Shown here: one piece after another, positions 50,674 through 58,406 of the stretch
Layout of the letters: each line of letters begins with the position of its first letter
Numbering within the stretch: position 1 is the first letter of the stretch
NCBI GenBank assembly: GCA_963747755.1
Contig: CAVVGK010000004.1
Span: 62,001-126,000, forward strand
Direction: 5' to 3'
Length of the DNA stretch: 64,000 nucleotides
Source: DATFVA01 sp963747755
GTDB taxonomy: Bacteria; Bacteroidota; Ignavibacteria; Ignavibacteriales; Ignavibacteriaceae
Notes under the pieces: generated by a model
What the model saw: the letters and a program-made list of their open reading frames with translations, nothing else
Database searches by the model: none
Told to the model about the DNA's origin: nothing
Position numbers and translations under genes: made by a program

Positions 50674-52395
50674 ATGCCGAATTTTTTCACTGAAAACAGC
50701 GATCTGCAGTTCCACTTTAATAATCTGAATATACCCGATATTGTCGCTATCATCGAAGATGATTATACCCAGGCGAAAGACTTCCGTTATGCCCCCCTGG
50801 ATTATGATGACGCAGTGGAAAATTACAGGAAGGTGCTTGAAATTGCCGGCGATATTGCCGGAAACTTTATTGCAGAACGTGCCGCAAGTGTTGATGAAGA
50901 TGGCGCTTTGCTGACCGACGGCAAAGTAAGCTATGCAAAAGGAACCCAGGAGAACCTTAAAAGATTATCGCAGGCCGACCTGATGGGATTGATTTTCCCG
51001 AGAAAATACGGCGGTCTCAATGCTCCTTTTATGGTATATATTATGTCGATTGAAATCATCTCCCGCGCCGATGCTTCACTGATGAACCTGTACGGACTCC
51101 AGGATATTGCCGACACGATAAGAAAATTCGGAAGTGAAGATCAGAGACAGGAATTTCTGCCGGGCTTCTGTTCAGGTAAATATACCGGTGCAATGGCTCT
51201 TACAGAACCGGATGCCGGATCTGATCTTCAGGCAGTGAAACTTCACGCCTATCAGGATGAAAAGGGAAACTGGTTCCTGAAGGGTGTTAAAAGATTTATT
51301 ACAAACGGAAACGGCGATATACTGCTTGTGCTTGCCAGAACCGAACCCGGAACAAAGGACGGCCGCGGACTAAGTATGTTTGTCTGCTACGGCGATGAAA
51401 CTGTAAGGGTAAGAAGGATCGAACATAAGCTCGGTATTCATGGTTCCCCTACCTGCGAGCTCCAGTTCAATGATACTCCCGCCCAGCTTATAGGCAGCAG
51501 AAGGTTCGGACTGATAAAATACGTGTTCGAACTTATGTTCCGCGCAAGGATGGGCGTCTCAGCACAGGCAATGGGAATCTCACAGGCTGCTTACGAAATG
51601 GCTGTAAAGTATGCACGCGAAAGAGAGCAATTCGGAAAGCCGATCATCAATATTCCTGTTGTTTCAAATATATTAATTGACATGAGAACCCTGCTTGAAG
51701 CCAACCGTGCTTTGCTTTACGAATCCGCAAAGAGCGTCGATAGGAAGGAAGTTCTTGAAATGCAAATCGAAAAGCTCAAGGAGGAAGGCAAGAGCACGCA
51801 GGAAGAAAACTTCAGGCTGAAACAGCTTACTAAAGAAACGAACCTGCTCACTCCTATGTGCAAGTTCATCCTTACCGAGTCCGCCAACAAAATAACTTAC
51901 GATGCGTTGCAGATCCATGGCGGCACAGGCTATATGAAAGAATTTAAGATAGAGAGACTTGCCAGAGATGCGAGGATCACCAATATTTATGAAGGCACCT
52001 CGCAGCTGCAGGTTGTTGCGGCAATAGGAGGGGTAATAAATGATGTTCTTGGCTACAGGTTCAACGAGAAGGAGAAGAAGGAATACAAAGGCGGTGTTGA
52101 TCCCCTTCGTTATCACCTTATCGAGATAAGGGAAATCCTGAAAGACTGCCTGAAGTATGTGGCAGACAAAAAAGACCCTGCATTTCAGGATGTTGCTGCA
52201 AAAGATCTGCTCGAACTCTATACATACCTTGTCGTGGGCTACCTGCTGCTCGACCAGGCGGAGATTGAACCTCAGAAAGTATTCTCAGCAAACAGGTACA
52301 TACTTTACTCGCTTGCCAACGCAAGAAAAAATGCCGCGTCTGTTAAAGACGGCTTATTCAATGATATTCTTCATGCGGAAAAGATTTTAGCTTAA
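50674..52395 (+). CDS. Acyl-CoA dehydrogenase, long form with C-terminal extension
   Basis: A 573-residue enzyme. The FAD-dependent core includes TGAMALTEPDAGSDLQAVKL and the signature RDARITNIYEGTSQLQ, whose Glu is the expected base. An extra region follows the usual end (about 450-573), with a helical tail as in the long ACADs of Bacteroidota. Being in an operon with etfBA, it likely introduces a double bond into acyl-CoA, or works in the opposite direction with bifurcation. Chain-length preference is not readable. Confidence 0.93.
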   Translation: MPNFFTENSDLQFHFNNLNIPDIVAIIEDDYTQAKDFRYAPLDYDDAVENYRKVLEIAGDIAGNFIAERAASVDEDGALLTDGKVSYAKGTQENLKRLSQADLMGLIFPRKYGGLNAPFMVYIMSIEIISRADASLMNLYGLQDIADTIRKFGSEDQRQEFLPGFCSGKYTGAMALTEPDAGSDLQAVKLHAYQDEKGNWFLKGVKRFITNGNGDILLVLARTEPGTKDGRGLSMFVCYGDETVRVRRIEHKLGIHGSPTCELQFNDTPAQLIGSRRFGLIKYVFELMFRARMGVSAQAMGISQAAYEMAVKYAREREQFGKPIINIPVVSNILIDMRTLLEANRALLYESAKSVDRKEVLEMQIEKLKEEGKSTQEENFRLKQLTKETNLLTPMCKFILTESANKITYDALQIHGGTGYMKEFKIERLARDARITNIYEGTSQLQVVAAIGGVINDVLGYRFNEKEKKEYKGGVDPLRYHLIEIREILKDCLKYVADKKDPAFQDVAAKDLLELYTYLVVGYLLLDQAEIEPQKVFSANRYILYSLANARKNAASVKDGLFNDILHAEKILA

Positions 52396-52423
52396 AATTG
52401 ATCCAATAAAAGGTGAGATAAAA

Positions 52424-52636
52424 ATGACAGACAAACAAATCTTCTACTACAAAATTTTTGATGACAAGGAACGTCTCAACTATATGAAATCATCGCTTCC
52501 TCATAAAGAGCTTGAGAACCTTCTAAAGGAGTACGAGAGATATCATCAGAAATATTTCAATCCTGAATTCGTTCAGTTCCTCAGAGAAAAAGATCACGAA
52601 GCGGAACTGATCGAGGTCAGTGACATTTCCTATTAG
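52424..52636 (+). CDS. Small charged protein at the end of the etf operon
   Basis: 70 residues, helical, with many Glu, Lys and Tyr and no Cys: MTDKQIFYYKIFDDKERLNY then HKELENLLKEYERYHQKYF. It lies 28 bp after the acyl-CoA dehydrogenase gene, with AAAGGTGAG before its ATG. That makes a real, co-transcribed gene likely. No family is recognised. An assembly or regulatory factor for the dehydrogenase is conceivable from position only. Confidence 0.65.
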   Translation: MTDKQIFYYKIFDDKERLNYMKSSLPHKELENLLKEYERYHQKYFNPEFVQFLREKDHEAELIEVSDISY

Positions 52637-52698
52637 TTTGTTCTATGGACCCCGGTTAATTAACGCTCTCCAAAAAATATTAGCCGGGATCCCATTCG

Positions 52699-53400
52699 AT
52701 GTGGCTAAAGCCCGAATCTTTCCTTCCTATTTTATCCCGTCGGTTGAAACCGACGGTAATATCCCTTATGAACACTTATCCTCGTCGGTTGAAACCGACG
52801 GTAATATCCCTTATGAACACTTATCCTCGTCGGTTGAAACCGACGGTAATATCCCTTATGAACACTTATCCTCGTCGGTTGAAACCGACGGTAATATCCC
52901 TTATGAACACTTATCCTCGTCGGTTGAAACCGACGGTAATATCCCTTATGAACACTTATCCTCGTCGGTTGAAACCGACGGTAATATCCCTTATGAACAC
53001 TTATCCTCGTCGGTTGAAAACCGACGGTAATATCCATTATGAACACTTATCCTCGTCGGTTGAAACCGACGGTAATATCCCTTATGAACACTTATCCTCG
53101 TCGGTTGAAACCGACGGCAATATTCATTATGAACACTTACCCAGTCGGTTGAAACCGACGGCAATATCCATTATGAACATTTATCCCGTCGGTTGAAACC
53201 GACGACAATATCCATTATAAACATTTACCCCATCGGTTGAAACCGACGGTAATATCCCTTATGAACACTTATCCTCGTCGGTTGAAAACCGACGGCAATA
53301 TCCATTATGAACATTTATCCTCGTCGGTTGAAACCGACGGCAATATCCATTATGAACACTTACCCCATCGGTTAAACCTGGCAGCAATGTACATTACAAA
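52699..53400. repeat. Fifteen 45-bp tandem repeats with palindromic core, preceded by a 40-nt head
   Basis: The 879-bp gap 52637-53515 has no gene. A 40-nt head (52699-52738) is followed by about fifteen units that start at 52738 and recur every 45 bp (one or two are 46 or shorter). Each begins with the palindrome CGTCGGTTGAAACCGACG and continues GGTAATATCCCTTATGAACA. The first six copies are identical; later ones accumulate changes, and the last is decayed. The 45-bp period keeps reading frames open on both strands, which produces false 15-residue-repeat proteins. Confidence 0.93.
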
Positions 53401-53515
53401 AGTCCTTAGCCTTCAATTTACATACTGGGTTCCATTTTCGGCTTAACTTTAACTCCACTTTTAATTAAATTTCATAGTTAATTTTTCTGTACAATATTGT
53501 TTTAAGGACACACTA

Positions 53516-54760
53516 ATGAAATATTCAGTACTGATTTTAGCCTGCCTGATGCTTGCAATCTCCTACAGTAACACTTCAGCCCAGGTTAAAAAGGATAAGG
53601 GAGTTTTCGTTGAACCGAAAAAAGGTTTCTACGATGAGATTAAAACCGCCGTAAAGGAATACAATCACCCTGAAAAAGAAAAGAAAAAAGAATTCAGAGT
53701 AGATATGAGCAATGTTAATGCTCCCAAATCTATCGACGAATTCACCAAATACTGGTACAACGACCCCATCTCCCAGGGCCAGACCGGAACCTGCTGGTCG
53801 TTCTCAACCACCTCTTTCTTTGAATCCGAGGTATACCGTCAGCAGCATATTAAAGTCAAACTTTCTGAAGTTTTCACTGTATACTGGGAGTATGTTGAAA
53901 AAGCAAAAAGATTTGTTGAAGAAAGAGGAAACTCACTTTTTGAAGAGGGTTCCGAAGCAAATGCGGTAAAAAGAATTTACAAAATGTACGGAGCCGTTCC
54001 GGAAGAAAATTATGCCTGTATGTTATCCGGACAAAAATTCCCCGACCACAGTCTTATGATAAAAGAGATGAGTGATTATCTCAACCATGTAAAAACAACC
54101 AATGCATGGGATGAAGATGAAGTAATTAAAGTTATTAAGTCGATTATGAAGCATTACATCGGCGAACCGCCGACACAGCTTACCGTCGACAGTAAGACAT
54201 ATACCCCGAAAGAATATCTTTCCGATTACCTGAAACTTAATCCCGATGATTATGTAGATGTTCTGTCATATATGCAGAAACCTTACTGGCAGCAGGTTGA
54301 ATACGAAGTACCCGACAACTGGTGGCACAATGCAGATTACTACAATGTTCCTCTCGACGACTATATGAACGCACTTAACAACGCGATAAAGAACGGTTAC
54401 ACAATGTCGATAGGCGGAGATGTTTCTGAACCGGGATACGATGCATGGCATAAAGTAGCAATCGTTCCGTCATTTGATATTCCCGCGCAGTATATCGATG
54501 AGAACGCCCGCGAATTCAGGTTCAACAACAAAACAACAACCGACGATCACGGAATTCATATGGTAGGCTACACCAACAAAGACGGTGTAATGTGGTACCT
54601 GATAAAAGATTCAGGCTCAGGCTCAAGAAATCTGGAACCCACAGGCTACTATTTCTTCAGGGAAGATTATGTAAAACTTAAAATGATGGACTTCATGGTT
54701 CACAAAGAAGCAGTCAAAGATCTTCTCGCAAAGTTCCAGGTAACCCAGAACCTGCAATAA
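53516..54760 (+). CDS. Exported C1-family (aminopeptidase C/bleomycin-hydrolase-like) cysteine peptidase
   Basis: A signal peptide (MKYSVLILACLMLAISYSNT) precedes a papain-like domain. Gln87 is six residues before Cys93 (GTCWSFSTTSFF), and His345 lies in DDHGIHMVGYT. The third catalytic position, 20 residues later, is Asp365 (LIKDSGSGS) rather than the usual Asn. The domain organisation with NYACMLSG and long helical inserts fits bleomycin-hydrolase-type enzymes. AAGGACAC precedes the ATG. It stands alone after the repeat array. Periplasmic or surface location expected. Confidence 0.85.
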   Translation: MKYSVLILACLMLAISYSNTSAQVKKDKGVFVEPKKGFYDEIKTAVKEYNHPEKEKKKEFRVDMSNVNAPKSIDEFTKYWYNDPISQGQTGTCWSFSTTSFFESEVYRQQHIKVKLSEVFTVYWEYVEKAKRFVEERGNSLFEEGSEANAVKRIYKMYGAVPEENYACMLSGQKFPDHSLMIKEMSDYLNHVKTTNAWDEDEVIKVIKSIMKHYIGEPPTQLTVDSKTYTPKEYLSDYLKLNPDDYVDVLSYMQKPYWQQVEYEVPDNWWHNADYYNVPLDDYMNALNNAIKNGYTMSIGGDVSEPGYDAWHKVAIVPSFDIPAQYIDENAREFRFNNKTTTDDHGIHMVGYTNKDGVMWYLIKDSGSGSRNLEPTGYYFFREDYVKLKMMDFMVHKEAVKDLLAKFQVTQNLQ

Positions 54761-54910
54761 TTCACTTTTCTCCACGGAGCGGCGATATCCTCTCGCTGCT
54801 CCATACTTTCCCAATCATGCTTAATCCTTACTTTTTACTTACCTTAATTCCGTCAAACTCTGTATATTTCACTTTCATTTTTTTGTAAATATTATTCTAT
54901 TCTCCTGATT

Positions 54911-56857
54911 ATGTACGACTTTATATTCAAGCCCTTCTCACAAATGACCGATGAAGATTACGACACGGTCGGATTCAAATCCGGAATCGAAATTCATCAA
55001 CAGCTTTTAACCGATAAAAAACTCTTCTGCCGCTGCCCCGCGGGCAAATACAGCAGGCATTACGATGCGGAAATCCTCAGGCATATGCGGCCTACCTTAA
55101 GCGAACTTGGTGTGTACGACGGCACCGCCCTGATGGAATTCAAAACGAAGAAGGAAATCATCTACAGGATCAACCGCGAAACAGTCTGCACATACGAGAT
55201 GGACGATACTCCCCCTTTCCTTATAAATGAAGATGCCCTCGAAATTGCACTCGGCATCGGAATGCTTTATGGCTGCAGTCTTGTTGATGAACTGCATATT
55301 GCCCGTAAACAGTACCTTGACGGAAGCATACCAACCGGATTTCAGAGAACGGCTATCTATGCGCTTAACGGAAAGATCCCTTACAAAGACCGCGAAGTAA
55401 AGATCGTTCAGATGTCAATTGAAGAGGATTCCTGCCGCGAAGTTGCAGATGTGGGACATGAAAGAATTTATCTTACAGACAGACTTGGGATGCCGCTGAT
55501 TGAAACCGTTACCGGTCCCGATATGCGTACACCGAAGGAAGTCGCTGAAGTCGCCCGCCTCTGCAGTAAATTAGTACGCAGCACAAATAAGGTCAGGCGC
55601 GGAATGGGAGCCGCCAGGGAAGATGTGAACGTCAGCGTTACGGGCGGAACAAGAATTGAAATAAAAGGAGTTCCCCAAATTAAGGACATCCCTCTGCTCA
55701 CCTATAACGAGGCAATGCGCCAGTGGAACCTGCTGCGTCTCCGTGAGGAACTAAAACAAAGAGGGATAACCGGAGAAACTTTCAAAGCCGAATCATTTGA
55801 TGTAACTCATGTGCTGAAAAATCCCCATTACATCCCTATTAAAAGTGCGTTAGAGAACGGCACAGTACTGAAGTGCGTGGTGCTTAAGGGCTTCTCGGAA
55901 CTACTTCACTGGCAGACCCAGACCAGCACATATTTTTCCAAGGAAATATCCGACCGTGTGCGCGTTATAGCCTGCTTGACTACCATCCCTAATATGATCC
56001 ACTCCGACAGCAAGGGCGATACTATCACCTCATCAGAATGGCAGAAAGTAAGAAAGGCTTCTGGAGCGAAAGAGAACGACACGATGGTGCTTGTATGGGG
56101 AAGTGAAGACGACACCCGTACCGCCGTAAATGAAATAATCATCCGCGCAAAAGAGGCAACCATCGGAATTCCTTCTGAAACGCGGCAGGCATTAAGCGAC
56201 GGAACAAACGGCTTCGAGAGAATACTCCCAGGCGCCGACAGAATGTACCCCGATACCGACCTCCCTCCCAAGCAGATCCCGGCTGAAACAATTCAAAGAA
56301 TAAAAAACTGGATCCCCGAACATTTCTGGGATAGAGAAAAATGGTACAGGGAACTTAAAATACCGGAAGACACAATCCCGGAGCTTTCAATCTCTCCCTA
56401 TGCGAAGCTGTTCAAAAAAGCCGTGAGCGAGTGGAAGATCAATCCTGTCTTTGCCGCGGTCCTATTTATTCAGTTTCCAAAGCGGCTAAGAAAATCAGGT
56501 TACGATACAGACATACTGAATGAAGAAATCTTTTCAGAAATCCTTAAAGCTTACAGGGATAAAAAGATCACCCGCGATGGTATCCTGCCGCTGCTGGAGA
56601 ATGTGATTTCGCTGGGACTCTTCTTCGATGACCTGCTCCCCGCTCCCTGCACCAATAACGAACTCGATAAAACCTTCAAAGACTCAAAAAGTAATCTGAA
56701 AAACGTCAAACTTTATAAGAATGAAAACCGAACGAAGGTACTGATGGGATTTGCTATGGAAAAACTTAGGGGAAGGATTCCCGGCAGTGAAGTGCTTACA
56801 TATATACAGAGCAACGAAAACTCCCTTACTAAAAATGCTGAAAAGGAGAATGGATAA
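54911..56857 (+). CDS. gatE: Archaeal-type glutamyl-tRNA(Gln) amidotransferase subunit E
   Basis: A 648-residue GatB/GatE-family kinase and amidotransferase. The N-terminal GatB-like core shows VGFKSGIEIHQQLLTDKKLF, the zinc-like FCRCP, YRINRETVCTYEMDDTPPF and QMSIEEDSCREV. The long insertion around 280-420 (YFSKEISDRVRVIACLTTIP) matches the AspRS-like domain that distinguishes GatE from GatB. A C-terminal tail domain follows. It transforms Glu-tRNA(Gln) to Gln-tRNA(Gln) with ATP and ammonia supplied by GatD. No ribosome-binding site is obvious. It overlaps gatD by 8 bp. Confidence 0.92.
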   Translation: MYDFIFKPFSQMTDEDYDTVGFKSGIEIHQQLLTDKKLFCRCPAGKYSRHYDAEILRHMRPTLSELGVYDGTALMEFKTKKEIIYRINRETVCTYEMDDTPPFLINEDALEIALGIGMLYGCSLVDELHIARKQYLDGSIPTGFQRTAIYALNGKIPYKDREVKIVQMSIEEDSCREVADVGHERIYLTDRLGMPLIETVTGPDMRTPKEVAEVARLCSKLVRSTNKVRRGMGAAREDVNVSVTGGTRIEIKGVPQIKDIPLLTYNEAMRQWNLLRLREELKQRGITGETFKAESFDVTHVLKNPHYIPIKSALENGTVLKCVVLKGFSELLHWQTQTSTYFSKEISDRVRVIACLTTIPNMIHSDSKGDTITSSEWQKVRKASGAKENDTMVLVWGSEDDTRTAVNEIIIRAKEATIGIPSETRQALSDGTNGFERILPGADRMYPDTDLPPKQIPAETIQRIKNWIPEHFWDREKWYRELKIPEDTIPELSISPYAKLFKKAVSEWKINPVFAAVLFIQFPKRLRKSGYDTDILNEEIFSEILKAYRDKKITRDGILPLLENVISLGLFFDDLLPAPCTNNELDKTFKDSKSNLKNVKLYKNENRTKVLMGFAMEKLRGRIPGSEVLTYIQSNENSLTKNAEKENG

Positions 56858-58250
56858 ATTGGCCGACAACAATAATGATTATAAAGGATACCGCGGCGAA
56901 GCGCTGAACACATTAAAGAAATTCGATGCGCTGGTGTGGAGTAATGTTGATATTAAAACCGATGACGGAACATACAACGGCATCATTCTTCCCCGTTCAG
57001 AAACCGCGGACGATCTCCACATAGTGCTGAAGATACCTGTCGGCTACAACATAGGCATAGCGGCTAAAAAAGTAACCGGCATTACTGTGCACAGCAGAAA
57101 AGAAGCCCACTACAAGATACCCGAAAAAGATTTCCCCTATGAACCCAATAAACCCAGGGTAAAGCTGCTTGGAACCGGCGGCACGATTGCAAGTCGCCTT
57201 GATTACAGAACAGGCGCCGTTATTCCGGCGTTTTCACCGGGAGAACTTTATGGATCCGTTCCGGAGCTGGCAGATTACTGCAACCTTGAAACAGAAAAGC
57301 TTTACGGAGTTTTCTCGGAGAATATGGGTCCCGATCAGTGGAAAGGACTCGCTGAAGCAATAGGAAAAGAAATCGAAAAGGGTGTGCATGGAATTGTAAT
57401 AGGACACGGAACCGACACAATGCACCACACAGCGGCGATACTTTCATTTATGGTTCAGAATTCACCTGTTCCGATAGTGATGGTAGGTTCGCAGCGTTCA
57501 AGCGACCGGCCTTCCTCCGACGCAGCTCTCAACCTGATCCACAGTGTGAAGACGGCAGCCGAAAGCGACATAGCCGAAACAATGGTTTGTATGTTTGGTC
57601 CGACCTCCGATGAGTACGGGCTCCTCCACCGCGGCACACGTGTAAGGAAAATGCACTCCAGCTACAGGTCGACTTTCCGAACCATCGGCGACATACCCAT
57701 CGCTAAAGTCAGCCGCACTGAAATCACTCCCCTCCGCGAGGATTATAAAAAAAGAAGAGACGACAAAGACGTGATTGTCAATCCCGTTTTCGAAGATAAG
57801 GTCACCATCGTATATTATTACCCGAATATGCACCCCGATATTATCGACTCGCTTGTAGACAACGGCTACAAAGGAATAATAATAGCCGGAACCGGGTTGG
57901 GACATGTAAACAGACCGATGTACCCCGCACTAAAACGAGCATACGAAAAAGGAGTAGCCGTATATATGACTGTGCAGACCCTCTGGGGGTACGTTCAGAT
58001 GTACGTGTATGAAACTGGAAGAGAGATAATGGAACTGGGAGTTATCCCCGGTGCTAATATGCTTCCTGAAGTAGCCTACGTAAAACTCGGCTGGGCACTG
58101 GGACAAACAAACGATCTCGCAAAGGTAAAAGAAATAATGCTCACGCCTATCGCAGGCGAAATAACAGAACGCGAACCAAGCAACGGCTACCTTGTCTATC
58201 AGGGTGGTCTCCCCGAAGTTGAGGAATTTATTTCGCGGTACAGGAAATAA
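56850..58250 (+). CDS. gatD: Archaeal-type glutamyl-tRNA(Gln) amidotransferase subunit D
   Basis: ATG 56850 (MDKLADNNND) has AAAGGAG upstream and lies in the last codons of gatE. The longer frame inside gatE is not used. The 466-residue protein has an N-terminal Tudor-like part (about 25-85) and an L-asparaginase-type domain. Catalytic Thr112 (GTGGTIAS), Thr188-Asp189 (HGTDTMHHTA) and a Lys near 267 (RVRKMHS) are present with the spacing of known GatD. It releases ammonia from glutamine or asparagine and feeds GatE. A plain asparaginase is unlikely because of the N-terminal domain and the gatE neighbour. Confidence 0.93.
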   Translation: MDKLADNNNDYKGYRGEALNTLKKFDALVWSNVDIKTDDGTYNGIILPRSETADDLHIVLKIPVGYNIGIAAKKVTGITVHSRKEAHYKIPEKDFPYEPNKPRVKLLGTGGTIASRLDYRTGAVIPAFSPGELYGSVPELADYCNLETEKLYGVFSENMGPDQWKGLAEAIGKEIEKGVHGIVIGHGTDTMHHTAAILSFMVQNSPVPIVMVGSQRSSDRPSSDAALNLIHSVKTAAESDIAETMVCMFGPTSDEYGLLHRGTRVRKMHSSYRSTFRTIGDIPIAKVSRTEITPLREDYKKRRDDKDVIVNPVFEDKVTIVYYYPNMHPDIIDSLVDNGYKGIIIAGTGLGHVNRPMYPALKRAYEKGVAVYMTVQTLWGYVQMYVYETGREIMELGVIPGANMLPEVAYVKLGWALGQTNDLAKVKEIMLTPIAGEITEREPSNGYLVYQGGLPEVEEFISRYRK

Positions 58251-58406
58251 TATAAGATTTGCCAAATAGCAATATTTAATGATCTTTTCCTAATAAGCCC
58301 CGCTTTATACGAATAAAAAGTATATCATCTTCGTGATGTAGTTTATAGCACATCTATTCATTCCTTTTCTGGTAAATTTGCCACTTTTGAAATTTACAAT
58401 TCCAGA

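Noticed and set aside
52738..53400. CRISPR array
   Set aside because: The palindromic repeat is followed by the same spacer each time, the units are 45 bp in all, and there are no cas genes in the window.
52620..53446. Open frames on both strands encoding 15-residue repeat proteins such as SSVETDGNIPYEHL
   Set aside because: They result from the 45-bp (15-codon) DNA repeat, exist in several frames and both strands, and lack ribosome-binding sites.
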